A stretch of 64,000 bases of DNA, taken from NCBI GenBank assembly GCA_038380795.1, contig CM076266.1, forward strand, positions 33,554,145 through 33,618,144. Reading direction: 5' to 3'. Below, piece after piece: positions 27,552-41,178 of the stretch. The DNA comes from Pyrocephalus nanus. Lineage: Eukaryota > Chordata > Aves > Passeriformes > Tyrannidae. The position numbers were made by a program, and so were the translations under genes. The notes under the pieces were generated by a model that saw only the letters and a program-made list of their open reading frames with translations, was not told the origin of the DNA and made no database searches. Positions within the stretch are counted from its first letter, which is position 1; each line of letters begins with the position of its first letter.

Positions 27552-30500
27552 TGAAGATTCATTAAAGGAGGGATACATACTCTACAGGAATGCTAGTGTG
27601 CTTAGTATTTCTTTCATCTAAAGATAAAAGAACCAGTTTTCTTCTGGGTTTGTCTCTTAATACTTCCCACTAATCACCTACTTCAGGCAAAGGATTGACC
27701 TATGGGTTTTACCCATCCTGAATGAACAGTTTAATCACAAAGCAACTATGTGATCACGCTTTGTGCAATGTTAGACATTCCTATAACCGCATGTACCAGA
27801 GGTAGATTACTCTGCAAGGAAACCAGGAGGTCCAATAGGATCCACTTACCATGTGGATTCCCAGAGGACAGGGAGGGGAGGAGGTGTCACTGCACGGTCT
27901 GGTCTTTGGCGACATTTAGACACTGACAGGAAAATGAGTCCTAAAGCCATTTTCACTCTTAGAAGTGTTTGAATGTGAACAATACCAAAAATCTTCAATT
28001 TAAAGACATCCAGATCACTTTTGCTCAGATGCAGAAGTCATATGAATCCCGCTCTTTAATCTATCCCTTTATACCTTTATTGAAGTTAATCCTTGGAGTA
28101 ATTAGTAAAGCCTACATATGTCATGAATGCCGCTTATTTTGGTTTAATCTGATTTTCTTCTTCTCGTCCTATTAAACCTAATTATTAATTTGTCACATTT
28201 AAATCCAAAACTGCTACTAAGAATCCCATATAAAATGTCAAAAGAATAGAAGAGGCCTTTATTTATAAAACGGTGGGTTAGTGAAGAATTTTGTCCCTAC
28301 TAAATAGGACTCTTTCATCGCCTAGGGCCTGAAATTCCTTGGCAAGTTGAACATCCCTTGGAACAGGAATAGGAACCTTAATGTGTCTTGCATGAACACA
28401 CCTCTTACTGTTACCCAATAATGACACAAAAAATAGTCAGGCCTCTCCATTCTCTATCTAAACTTCCCTTTCTCCTGGGAAACGTGGAAGGAAGTCACAG
28501 CCTGTATCTGGCCCAAACATGTCTAAGTTTATATCTTCATCCAGAGGCAGCAGAAGAAAAATGCATGGAAATGAATTTATTCAGAATTTTTGCTGGTATG
28601 GCCCAGATGCTGTCTTTGATGGTAATGGCTTCTTGATTTTTCTGGACCGCAGGCATGGGTCGTTTGAGACTGCTTATGTGATCCAATGTTGTGGCCTCGA
28701 TGTTGCCACATCTGTGGTACATACTGTTCTAGAGAAGGCATCCCAAAATGTTACTGCACTATAAATGCTGGGAATAAGTGCCATCTCTGCAGAGTATGGG
28801 ACAGGGACTTCTGGAGTCATTCTCACTGCTAATACGTACACTTGACAGGTTTCTGACAGTCCAGAGTGGTGAGGTCTCATCTGTCACGCACAGCAGAATT
28901 TGCAACAATGATGCCCTGCCAAAAGAAGCACCCACGGAAGATGCTTGTACCAACACACACTGGCTCAAGAATGTATGAAAATCAGAGTGCCATCCTGCCC
29001 TGAAGACAGGGGCTGGCCACTTACGGCAACACTTCTGGAGGCTGATCAGAGGTGACACAGGACATTGCATGAAAGGAGCAGGGTGGTGCAAGCTCTGGAA
29101 ATGATTGAGGAATCAGCAGCTGAGTGAGAAAATAACCCCATTTTAGTAACCAAACGGACTATCCACTTCTAAATTAGCTTCAGATTGTGAATATAATTAC
29201 ATTTAATTATGAACAGGTTCTAATAGGACTAGAAGGAAAAACAGGTTAAACAAAAATAACTAGCATTCATCATGTAGGCAGGTTTTGCTCCTGGATTAGT
29301 TGCAATGGAGTTACATGGCAATGCTGAAAAAAGATTGAATTTGTGATATTTTCCAGCAGTAATTTCATATTTAGTAACAGGTAAAATAACTTTACTTGGA
29401 AATCTTATCTTACTTGCCTGAGGGGTCACATTGGCTCCAATGCCACGCCTGACTAAATGATAATCACTTCGCAAAATGATTCCATGCATTGGCATAAAAA
29501 GCCCTAAGACGAAGCCGTAGAAAAAAAGGCATACAAGGTAGAGATGGAAAAGACATGGAAGGTCATGAAGGCATTTCTTCTGCAAGTATAATATTGTGTC
29601 TTACAGTAAGTTCTAATCGATATATTTAAACCCAAGTAATGAGGATTCCAGCTCTGAGAATTTGCCTAAATCTAATTCATCTTGAAATTGCAAATGCTCC
29701 ACTCCGTAGAAGAGCCTTTTTCTAAGCCTTATACGGACAGAAAATTCTACAAACAATTTACTAATCAGAGCTCTATTTCTGTGTCCCATATGAATGTGAA
29801 ATCTTACAGTACAGCCCATCCTTAAATTTGGGACAATTACACCATATATTTTGGTATTTAAGTAGCTGTCTACAACTCCATCCAATGCACCTGAACTTAA
29901 TTTGCTGTGAAAATAGGATTCTGAAACACATGCTGCACATAATTTGTTATATTTGTTGCCTTTGATAGATCTGCAAAACTGTAAAAAACAAACAACCATT
30001 TCCTCCTCCCCTGCTGAATAATGTAGGAAATTAGCCATGCAAAATAAGAGAGCCTTGTCTTGCAGCAGTGTAAATCATCTCTGAAGGTAGAATCTGAATG
30101 ACTCAGGAATACTAATTTCTGAAATTTTACTCAAGAAAGTGAGAGACTAAATGATTTAATAGCTATCAAATTTATATCCAGGATTATAAATACTGCTTTT
30201 CAGGACTGACTCTACATTCTTATGGGGAATCTGCTAGCCAAATGTAGCAGGCTTCTTTTTACGAGCTTGAAGAATGTGGAGCAGTGTGATTTCTATAGTG
30301 AAACAGGAATAATTGTATTTTAAGAACAGGAAGAATCAGTTTTAAAAATAGTTGTGCTAATCAGGGTCCTGAAGGTGGTTTGTAGGCAGTTAGAAACGTA
30401 TGGCAAGAAAACTGAAAATCTGTCCTTGCCTTCACATAAAAAAGGTACACAAAGAAAAATAACAAACACACAAAACAAAACCCCCACTTAGTAAAATGGA

Positions 30501-33500
30501 ACAAAGTCTAAATGAAAAATCTGGAGTACAAAGCTCAGCAGGACTGATGCCAGCTTATTCCATCTGAGATTTGAGCTATTTATACTAACTGGGAATAATG
30601 AATATTAGATTAAATTATTATGACATTAGAAAATTCAAGTGATGTCTAAAATAATTTATTTTCTGTTTTTATTTATTTTCCCCTTAAATATATACAGTTG
30701 TATTAGTGAGAAAAATATATCCAGTAGAATTGATTAATCCTGGAAGTGTTGTATCTACTTCATAAAAAAAAAAAAATCCAATGGAATTAAGGACATGACT
30801 GCATTGTCTAGACAAAACCTGCATGAAACCAAGAAAATACATTTAAAGATTTTAATTGAATGATTGCAGTGTATTTTGAAAGTAAGAGACAGTTTACTTT
30901 GTATCTTGGAACTCATTCAAATTAAGCTAGAAGTCTATATTTTATATATGAGAAATAACTAAGACCTTTATTTAAATACTTCAGATTGTTAAACATTTAA
31001 TGTTGATGACTTATTTTGGTCTTGGTTCACACAAAGATTTATTATGTGTATGCACCAAATTACCTATCTTCTCTCTGAGGTAATGGGCATAGAAAACCTC
31101 TACTGGTACTATTTTAAATTACACATGTTTACTGGAAGGAAAATGAATTGTAACCTTTTGTATTCGTACCATCCATCATTCATGCATTTTTTCAAGTACT
31201 CTTAATTTAATGATGGTTGAGCCGAAGCTCATAGACATTCTATGTTTCTTGAGCTGAAATGAACCAGCTTCAAAAAACCCTGTATATATATTTATCATAT
31301 AGCTTTTATAAACTTCATAAAAAAACCAACCAAACACAAAACTCTCCAAAAGTCAGGTGTATATTTTTTCCAGCTTTACTTCTGGTTTGTGATATGACTG
31401 TATTTTATATGTTTTAGAAACCCTTTTTGAGAAACAATAAAAATTAGGCACAGTTAAGGGTGGTGACAGGACTCTTCTCTCATTAGTGTCAATTACATCC
31501 CTTTACATTTATTTCTTGACAGAGATGTACAAAGCCTCTTTACTGATTTATATTTTAGTCAATCTCTGATTTAATCAGATGCCATTTAATAAACTGATAG
31601 TTGTGTATTATTCTGTCTGAAGTTCAATTTTTCTCACATCTTCTTAAATAGAAAGAACATAGAAGCAGAAAACTTAGAGAAAAGGACAAGAAGTCATTAG
31701 CAGCATGGTCAAACCTTTCCCATTGGTTGAAATCTAAGCTTATTTCTTCTACAAGAAACAAAAAGACAAAATAAGATGTGGCAGATAATTTGGTAAAGAA
31801 GATTATTAAAAATAAAGTGGTCTTGCTTATCTTTTCTGTAGTAAGAAAGGAACACAAACGAAATGTCAACACATTAAGCTAAAGTTAAGAGGAAGAAGAG
31901 GGTTTGTATACCAAATAATTAGACACATCCAGAAATATAGTGTAGTAATACTAAAAGGCAATTTTTGAAAATTAAAAAAGAAATAGAAAGCTTAGTAGTC
32001 ATGCACAAACTGAGTTACCATTGCAAAGGCTGTTACCGCTCCTGCTTTGACACATAATCTGATTGTTAGCTGTGGTTGAGAGGGAATTTCCTCTCCTGTA
32101 CATTACTGTGTGAGAAAAGTGCTTTGAGGGATTTTTACTCTTTTGTCTGAACCACTGAGCGATGAGCAGTTACAGGCAGTGTACCTGACTGAGTCAAGTA
32201 GTACTGGTTTTCTGCTAGAGAATGACTGTACTCCTTCTAGAGATTATTCTTTGTAGAGTTACAGATACATCAGATAAAAAAAAAAAGAACAGGGTAAGTG
32301 CATGTGTGACTGGCATCTAGAACTATAGCTAATGACTGTGTCATGCCTTGGATGTCACGAAGTCCAGATAGCACATTTTATTTTTAAAGAGTAATCTCTA
32401 CCATTCACTTTCTAAGTTACGTAAACCCACCAATTTTCTTCAGTAAATAGTTCCAGACACTTTTCAGGAAAAAAAAAATATTTAAACAGACTGTAGACTT
32501 CTGAAACGATAATGGGGGGTTTAAAATTAGGTATTTCTAAACAATCTTACTTCTGTGGTTGTGTTAATCTTTTTAATGATGTCTTGTGAGCTTTGAAGAG
32601 CCTAAATCTAAACACACTAAAAACTTCTATGCTCACAAATAATGATCTACCCATAAGGTATTGTCAAAGTGCAACTGAAAAGAGCAAAGATTTAGGTCAA
32701 CATCAACAGTAATCCTGATTCAAGCTTCCTCCTGTTGCACACATAATTAGGAGATATTCCAAGACATATTTTCCTGAGAACTACTAAAGGGATGACAGTT
32801 CACAAATGTTTTTTCTGCTGTTATAATAATCCCCACAGTTATGGGTTCACATTGAGGGAACTTCGTGAACTGATAAGAACAAAATCTTGTTACAGTTTCA
32901 TCAGCTCTTCATGGCAAAGGAAATTAATTTTATTTCAATGCTTACTCATGTGCAATTTTCATAACGTGCTGCTGCATTGCTCGCATTTACGTCTGTTTAA
33001 TTTCATCTTTATAGATCATGTCCACAGAGTTAAAGACATAGAGGTGTATGTGTCTGCAAATATTCAAAGACCAGATGTATAGCAAGTGTCTTTCTTGCAG
33101 TGCTGAGAGGCTCCTAGTGGGACTTCAGATGTTTAAATCCCACAGGAAGCACTGAAAACCCTGCCAGCTGTCAGCCGTCATCTTTGGGTGCCTAAATGTC
33201 TTTAACATATTGGTACTGTGTGTTCAGCTTGGAATATGAGAAACTGTAAGTGATTCAAACTATAGAATAGCAGTTAGGATTGTACAGATACTGAGTATAG
33301 GTAGTAGAGGGCAATATCTTTTAAAAGGAATGGAAGGAGAAAGCGCTGATAAACTACCAAGAATTTGTAAATATCAGCTCTAGATTCTATGATACAATCA
33401 GTGCAAATATGTACATATTACACATCTAACAGGTTCTGCAGAACAGGTAGGGGAACATACAGTATTTAAGCAAGCACTTTCTGGCAAAAAGAACTTGGTC

Positions 33501-34380
33501 TCAATTGATGGGATTGCTTTGCTTATGTGAATGAAGTTGATGGTGGCGGGTTTTTCCCAAGGCAACCCCAACTTTGACGAAGTCATTCTGCACTCACTGA
33601 GAGCAGAACAAAATCCATCAATTTTATGCTGCATTTTCTTTCATGCTCCTTTAAGACAATTTATTGGGATGGCCTTCATGCAAAAACACCCATTTGCTCT
33701 GCTCCCAGCCCAGCAGCATCAAGACAGCAGAGCAACCACACACTTTGTCTTTGCTAAGCCAAAGCCCCCGGAGAAAGCTCATTTAATTTGGAGACAATTT
33801 ATGTCAGAGATGTAAAAAGGCACAGAAAGTTTATGTTGCAAATTAGAACAAACCAAAAAACACAACTACCTGAACTGATTCCTCGTCCCTAACTTTCGTT
33901 TACTGTCTTTTACTTGTTGCTGTGCTTGAGTGACATGGCATAGAGTATTTTCCTGCTTCAGATACAGAGAAAGCATTTTCCATTGTGCTGAAACAGCTCA
34001 GAAACCTGCCTGTTTCCTGACAGAGCACAGAACACAAACTGTGAAGAAAAGGGAAAAATCAGCTCCAAGCAAAGAATATAAATAATCTCAGACAACAGAG
34101 CGATTTCATTGTTTACATGACCCTCTACTGCTTACAAAAAGGATATATGGCAAAATGAGATTATTTTGTTGTATGTCTGATAGTACTGTGTTGTGACATT
34201 GCACCTGGTAGCCTGTGGGTGCCAGGAAAGAATGAAAGTAGCAGGGCTCAGCCAGCCTCATAAAATTGAACAAATTAATATTGTTTTGCCAACTTCTAAG
34301 TATTTCAGTCATTTTCCAGAATATTAATCACATTTGACAAATCTACTCAAATATGGATTATTACAGGATGAGTATTTATA

Positions 34381-34404
34381 ATTTTAATGAGTATTTTAAT
34401 GAGT
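34381..34404. repeat. Two perfect 12-bp tandem units
   Basis: ATTTTAATGAGT is repeated twice head to tail, with partial copies of GATGAGTAT before and ATAATTTTA after. Confidence 0.75.
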
Positions 34405-35090
34405 ATAATTTTACTGTCTTCCATATTTCTTGACAAATATATTCAAAAAGGAAACAAAATTTCGTTAGAAACCACAACAGAATATACTTTGACACGGGAA
34501 GAGTGCTTTTTGATAGACTGAATAAAGCTATTAAAATGCTAAATGAGAAAGAATAAAATCAGATTGGATTCTGAGGCAGTTTCCGACAGTAGCAAAATGT
34601 GAAGATTATGGCTTTAAGGAAAAAAACTACAAGAATGAGGAAAATGAGAAGTGGCTCATTCCTTGAACTTGCTGTCATCCAGAGTTTCTAAATTCACTTC
34701 ACAACTGGGGGTGAGGGGAAAAGAAGGAATGATAATTGGGAAGTCTAAAAAATTGCAGAAGGAACATCTGACGTGCACTGGCACTGACAGAAAGCAGCCT
34801 CTGCTACGGGGAAGCACCAGATGAGGAGGAACATTGTACATGCTTCCTGCTAGACAGAGATACATAGAATAACTGAGAGAAAAAAAGATACATCCAGGCT
34901 GCTGAGTGGTGAGGGGTATGGACCTGTTCTTCATTACTGGGGGTTGGGTAGCTATTTCAAAGTTTGAACATGGGAGCCAAACAGAAGAGCTTCCCACTCG
35001 CAGCCAAATGCTCCAGCAAGGAACAGATTTTATTATTACAGCTATGTTACATTTTCCTTTATTAAGCTGCCTTAGATTTATTTTTAAACA

Positions 35091-35105
35091 TTTTTTTTTT
35101 TTTTT
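35091..35105. repeat. Poly-T tract (15 T)
   Basis: Uninterrupted homopolymer in intron sequence. Confidence 0.8.
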
Positions 35106-35892
35106 GGACAGGCTAGAGTTTTTAAATATCTCAGTAATACTGAAAATAGATCTTTTTTATTGGTCCAGTGGACATCTATTAGTGTATTAAAATGCACGCT
35201 GGTGTGGCTGAGGCGCACTGGCTGAAAAACAGGGCAATTCCTGTGGAACCTGATGTGTCAACACACACTTGCTTTGTAAGTGGCTGTGGCAATTTTGGCT
35301 GTTAATGCCCCTGTGCCAGAGATGATCAGCCCAAAGCATTGTCAGGAGAATGGACTGTGTCAATGAGCATCAAGTCAGAGTCTGGCAGCCTCACTCCACC
35401 TTCCAGTGGGAGATGCATTTTTCTGAGAGAGTTCAAGTGAACCTATTGCCCTTTGGCTGGGGTGTGCAGAAGACAATTCCATGGATATAGTACTGTATAT
35501 GGGGTATTCCAGGTATTCCTGTCAATACACCTTATGCAAATTGGTAGAGGTTACGGAATTGCTACAAAAAAGCATTTGGATAAATTTAAACTTCCCAAAT
35601 ACCAACACAGATTCAAAATGTGGATGTGCTGAAAACTTTCTAGACATCAGAGCTACCCATGTTGCACTTGCAAGTATGGACCCTCCCTGGAGCAATTCCA
35701 ACAGCCAGCTTTGGGGAAGGCTGCTGAAGGCAAACCTGCCAGGGGACAGGGTGGTGGCATTGGAGCAGGATACCAACTTTCCTCCAAAAATGTATACTGC
35801 TGGCTGAAAGGGAAATGGGCTGAGAAACTGCTAATTCAGTTCTTTCCCTTGCATATTTTCTGACTTAAATCTCCCTGCCTACTCCTGTTTTG

Positions 35893-35930
35893 CAAAGCTT
35901 CTGGAAACAGCAGCAATTCCAGAAGCTTTG
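35893..35930. repeat. Perfect inverted repeat, 14-bp arms, 10-nt loop
   Basis: The left arm CAAAGCTTCTGGAA (35893-35906) and right arm TTCCAGAAGCTTTG (35917-35930) are exact reverse complements around the loop ACAGCAGCAA. It lies within the 22.4-kb UBE2E2 intron, so the transcript could form a stable hairpin. Arms this long and exact are unlikely by chance at a given site, although a 64-kb window offers many chances. Confidence 0.85.
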
Positions 35931-36127
35931 TAGCAGGGCAAATACTGATCAGGCTTTTAGGGCTTTTATGCTTATGTTGAAAAGTCACCCTCCAAAGTGC
36001 TATTTTAGATCCCATTGAGGATCAAAGATATGCATTAAATTACACTACTGAATTCTTTTCTGCAAAGGATGACAGAACTGGGATTTTATATCTGCAGCAG
36101 CAAGAGTACTGAACCTTGCACACCTTT

Positions 36128-36186
36128 AGGAAAATGATAAGGGAAAAAAGAGAAAATGAAAGAGAAAAAAAAAAAAAGAAAGAAAA
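36128..36186. repeat. Purine-rich A/G tract
   Basis: A stretch of GGGAAAAAAGAGAAAATGAAAG type followed by a run of 13 A and AAAGAAAGAAAA. Low-complexity intron sequence. Confidence 0.75.
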
Positions 36187-36460
36187 CCCCCCATAATAAC
36201 TGCATCCCATCTCTTAAAGTTTCCTAAATACCAGCACCTTCATGCAGGTGCATGTAAGGGTGTTAATATTTTTTGGCAGAAAATTTAGGCAGAGCTAAAC
36301 ATGCCAAACCACATGGATAACTTGTAATTGCAACAGAGAAACAACAATAGTATGTTATCCAAAATTGCCAGTTATACCTACTCTGTGATAAAAACAAAGA
36401 ACTTTCTGGGGAAGATAAAGGCAAAACATAAGGATGACTCATAGAGAGAAAGTTTAAAAG

Positions 36461-36488
36461 CATGTCTCATGTCCCTTAGTGAGACATG
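36461..36488. repeat. Inverted repeat, 9-bp arms
   Basis: CATGTCTCA (36461-36469) and TGAGACATG (36480-36488) are exact reverse complements separated by ten bases. Confidence 0.75.
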
Positions 36489-37063
36489 TAAAGGTCCCCA
36501 TAATCTTAGTATCTTGTTTGACTTTGCTTATCTATGCTTAGATAAATGTAAGGCATTAAAATGCAAAGCCACATTATTTCATGTGGGTTAACAAAGTAAG
36601 AAAACATCTAATAAATTCATGATTCATGGCAGTACTTGTAAAAAACAGCACACATACTTCTAACCAACGCACATCATATTTGAAAACCACAGTCTATGTT
36701 GCAGACTTTCTTAAATAGTCTACTTTTCAGAGGTGTTGAGCAACTGCAACTACTATAAAAATTGATGGGGCTCACACCAAGGTAATGTAGTGTCACTTGT
36801 CCAACTCATTTACTCTTACGAGTACAGTTACTGTGAAGATATGCATGCTTCAATCTGGAACTATGTTCACAGCAAGCTCCCAGTTTAAAAGGCAACAAGA
36901 GACAAGCAGCTTTACACTGCTAATATAATATGTCACTGAAGCATCTGAGAGCAGAGTCAGAGCAACCAACTTGACTAGTGCTGACCCAGGTGAAGCGGGT
37001 ACTGCAGGCAGTTGTTTGTGCATTTCCTTTGTGAGAGATGAATATCCTTTCCTACAAAATCTT

Positions 37064-37132
37064 ATTCTTCCTTTTGGTCTTCCTTCCTTTTTTCCCCTTT
37101 CCTTTTCCTTTTTTTTCCATTTCCTTTCTCCA
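37064..37132. repeat. Polypyrimidine tract
   Basis: About 70 bp dominated by CTTCC, TTTCC and CCTTTT units on the plus strand (purine-rich on the gene's sense strand). The Lys-rich open frames on the minus strand are translations of this tract. Confidence 0.8.
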
Positions 37133-39099
37133 CCATTTTATTAAAAAGCAGAAAAACAGTGAAAATGATGGGGCTAAGAGAGAAATAACCTTCAGTGGGG
37201 CTGAAATGAGATAGGGACATCCAACAGGGAGCAGTAAATATTTCCACCCGGCTGACTGTGATGATGAGCGGGTTAGTCTGTCTAGCTGTGCCTCACGCCC
37301 CAGTGAACTCTGCAAGTCAGGCACACTCAGGAAGGATGACTGCAGTGAGGATGAGCAGGGGAACAGAAAGCTTCTCTTACAGAAGGAGGCTAATAGACAC
37401 AGGTCTGGTTAGCGTGCAGCAAATAAAGACCAGGAGGAAAGAGGATGGTTCTTCATTAATACAACCATGAATGAAAACCAAGGAAATGGTCACTTAAGCT
37501 GTAGGATGGAAGTTGCTTAAAAACAAGTGGGTATAAAATTCTGTGAGTCAGTTCAGATTATAATTCAGGCAGAGGTTTCTACAGAGCAAAGCAAGTGAGG
37601 CCCTGTAGAGCCCCCCAGGAGCTACTCTGGCTACAGCTGCCAGCCAGGTGTTCAGCCTGTTTGTGGGAAAGCAATACTGTGGCTGTCCCCATCTCAGTCT
37701 GCCCCTCATATCCTCTGTCACATCCCCATTGCAGGAGCTCACAGGCAGGCATGGCTGTTACACAGGACAGACGGCCAGAAGCAGCACCAAAGCTTTTGCT
37801 TCCAGAACATCAACTGATGACCACGGAACTTGCATGTGGGAAAAACGGTAAGGAGGCAGAGACAGAGGATGAAACCAGAAGGGAAGAGGCTGATGTGAGG
37901 GCGATGTAGCCAGCTTTGTTCTGATGTCCTAATCAAGGCTTAGCAGCACGTTATTAAGCAGACACGATTTGACGTTAGACTGTTCTGACATCGGGGATAA
38001 TCAGGCCAGGCGAGTTCAGATCTTGAACATGTGAAGAAGGAAGCCATGCAAAGGAAAGTGTTGCAGTGTTTCAATTTATTTTCTCTGAAGCATTTGCAAG
38101 TGACATTTTTCCCACAGCTGGAGAACCTCTGGCAGGGCTGGGATGGCAATGACCAATGGAGAACAGTAAGCATTCTAACCCAGATCAGCATCACCAGCTC
38201 TCTAACTATATAAAAAAAAATTGTTTAGCACTTCAAGCTCAGTAAAATACAAAACCTCAGAGGCCACCTGCACTTGAAAGCTCTTTTGGATTAAGGCAGT
38301 GCAGGAATTTACACTCCCTGGGTTCCTTTGAATAAAGTGCAGTTGACTTCTACTCCAAGAAAGACAGGTTTTTGTAACTTAAGAGATTTTCAAAGTGGGG
38401 ACCGTCCACACATGGAATTACTCTGAAATAACTAACTACCCACATAGGCAAGCCCTAGCAGCTAATACTGGAAGTATTTTCAGTGCTCAAGCACAGAGCC
38501 TGTGAGCATTCACTCATATGCTCTGTTTCATGCAGATGAACATATCTATCAGGTTGCGTAGGGTTGCTCATGCACATGCCAAAACATTTACAGGACTGGA
38601 GCCCTGCTTTGAAAGGGATGTGTGCTCTGCCCTCGAGTACCACCTTAAAGAAAAATACTAATCCCCAAATTGGCTGCTAGTGCATCCCACCATCTCTCCC
38701 ATCTCTCTGATACCATTCCATTTAGCTCTCTCACACTCCCAGATAATGCACACATGTTCCCTCATACGCAAACCCTCCGGCACCCCTTCCCCCCATGAAA
38801 AAGTCAGCCAGCTGTTACAAAATTCAGACATTTCATTAACAGAGTTTACTGGATGATACTGCCAAGGAAAATAGAGACAATTAATAATAATCAGGACTGA
38901 AGGGTCTGAGACAGCTTATGAGTAAAGGATTGTATTAGTTGTTTAAAAAGGACAAACTCGCTCCTGCCTGGAGTGATAGGGAACAAAGGGTGGTGATGTG
39001 TAACCAGGGAGGAAAGAGACTCTCTCTGTGGCTTTTATAGATTACTGTGTGAATGACAGGAGAGGCAGGAGCAAATACCTCTTTTCATTTGCTCAGCCT

Positions 39100-39250
39100 G
39101 CTGGAGAAGAATAGCAGCTCTTGCCAATGAAGCTGCAGCTGTGCTCCAGCTCCGTTTAATCACTGTGTACGACTGAGGGTTAATTAGCTGCCATTCTTAC
39201 TCCTATTTGTTGTTCTAATGAAGATTTGCATAAACGTAAGAGCAGGGGGT
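39100..39250. promoter_or_regulatory. Candidate conserved intronic enhancer
   Basis: Unique, balanced-composition sequence with dense developmental-factor motifs. There is a homeodomain core TTAATTAG at 39180-39187, and an exact POU octamer ATTTGCAT at 39224-39231 followed by AAACG. E-box-like CAGCTG-type sites occur on the left. Its look, well-preserved motifs and few simple repeats, is that of vertebrate conserved non-coding elements, but conservation cannot be seen from one sequence. Confidence 0.35.
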
Positions 39251-39486
39251 AACTGATACTTGATTCTTCCCTTCAGAGAGGCCAGGGGTGGAACACTTGC
39301 CCATCCTAAGTGTTTATGTTTGTGGGAGATTCAGTGTTGCCTTTCCATTTGACCTGATCTGCTTCTGGCTGATGAATAGTGAAAAAAGAGTTCAAAGTTG
39401 CTTATCAAATAGAGACTCCTGTTGTGTTTCTGCCTTTAGGAAGGACAGAGGGATTAGAAAATTACTCCCAGCTGACAGAGAGGAAA

Positions 39487-39532
39487 ATACATATATGCAT
39501 GTACCTACATATGTACATATATATGGTATATT
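39487..39532. repeat. (TA)/(CATG)-rich alternating tract
   Basis: Alternating purine-pyrimidine sequence of ATACATATATGCATGTAC type with several overlapping small palindromes. Confidence 0.7.
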
Positions 39533-39550
39533 TTAGTGATCTAAATCAGT

Positions 39551-39586
39551 GATCTATTGATCTATCTATCTATCCATCCATCTATT
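39551..39586. repeat. (ATCT/ATCC)n tetranucleotide repeat
   Basis: About nine units of GATCTATT, ATCT and ATCC type. Imperfect, and close to the preceding alternating tract. Confidence 0.85.
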
Positions 39587-41160
39587 TAATGGCACATAAC
39601 CAATCATTTTTTAGTGATAAAATATAATATATGCCTGTTTGAGACAGGCAGTACAACTGTAACACATTAGGCAATATGATGAAAAATAAGGATTTGTAGA
39701 TTTTTGCAAGCCTTCTATTGTAAATCACTAACATTCAAAGTTCACTTTTTTAATAAAAAAGTATCTAACATTAAAGGAGAAATCTCCAAGAAAGGCAAAA
39801 ACGACTCAGCAGTTCACATATACCTGCCATCAGTGCCTTGTGAGAGGGGATTCCACCACATAACTTAAGAAATTGCATTCATTCCCCCCAAAAGATCAAA
39901 GGAAAATTTTAACATGAAGCAGTGACAAAATCCAAAACTACTTCATAATTAAAGAGAAGATTTGAAAATGAAAGATCATAAAATTATTTTATTTACCATG
40001 GTCAGGGCAGTGCTTATGGCTGGTACCTGAAAGAAGCTAAATGGAAGAACTTGCCATTTTTAGTATGGTAACTTGTTGCACATGATAGTATAGGTAAATG
40101 TTTTTAGTATTCCTCTTACACACTTGGTCTGCTAAAACTGTTGTTTGACAGCACTGGTGAGGATTTAAGAAAAAGATTGAGAAGGCAGAAATAGTGAGTT
40201 TCTAAATTTCCAATCACTTCTGGAAAACGTCCAATTTTCAAGATGACTGTATTCCTCCAAGGACAGGTGACCAACACAGAGCACACACTTATTGCCAGTT
40301 TCTCAATCTCAACAGCTTTGCAGTGGCTCTAGCTATTTACCTGGTCTCTAAGACACATGAGCAAATATTTATTTGCTTTTCATTACATTTCTGCCATGAA
40401 TCCATCTGACTACCTACAGGCACCTCTGCATATTATGGGGTAGACACTATCAGAAACCAACCTTTCAGAGATATAAGCAAGAGAGCATTCAATACTCCTG
40501 AAAGAAATATGCCTAAAATGGTAACATTCTATCACTCCAGCTCTTAGCTACAGGGAACACCGTAGGTTTTAATGTTATATACAGTAAGAAATGCACGTGA
40601 AAACAAAAACAGTCAATCACATTTTTGCACACTCTCACCTTATTTTGAGTTTTGCAATATTTCAGTATTCTATTACAGCTTTTGATTCAGCCCTGATTAC
40701 ACCAGAATCTCACATTCTGCCTTTTTCAAAGCAATTTTTAGCCCTTTGGACAAATTAAAAAGAGTATTTAAGTGTACAATAAAAAACAAATTAGAAACAA
40801 CCCTCATGACATAAAAATAGGCCACTTAATTTTCCTTCAATGTTTCTCCAATAATTTCTACATACTACTATTTTCCAAGGCTACAGTCAGAATTATCCAT
40901 TGTAAATAGGGTAAGAGAAAGTGGAAATTATGGATCTAGTGGTCAATGGCAAAAAACAAACAAAAGAGCTGAGGGGAGAGGTTAAGTGCTGTGCTAGTTA
41001 ATAAGAATGACAGCTTGCTTTGAATACTCATACTGACTGCTCAAGATATTGAATAAACCTCATTTAAACTAATTTTCATTATTTGTAGAGTCTGTGTTAG
41101 GCATCTATCATTGTCAGTACTATTAATATTCTTTCCAGAGATCATATTATCAGCATATTT

Positions 41161-41178
41161 AAAGGAAAGCTTTCCTTT
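41161..41178. repeat. 18-bp perfect palindrome
   Basis: AAAGGAAAGCTTTCCTTT is its own reverse complement with no spacer. It lies in an AT-rich block 340 bp from the catalytic-cysteine exon, on the intron side after its donor. Function is unknown. Confidence 0.8.

Noticed and set aside
35481..35807. 108-codon open frame on the plus strand
   Set aside because: Antisense to UBE2E2 within an intron, with an overlapping open frame on the other strand and no motif recognised.
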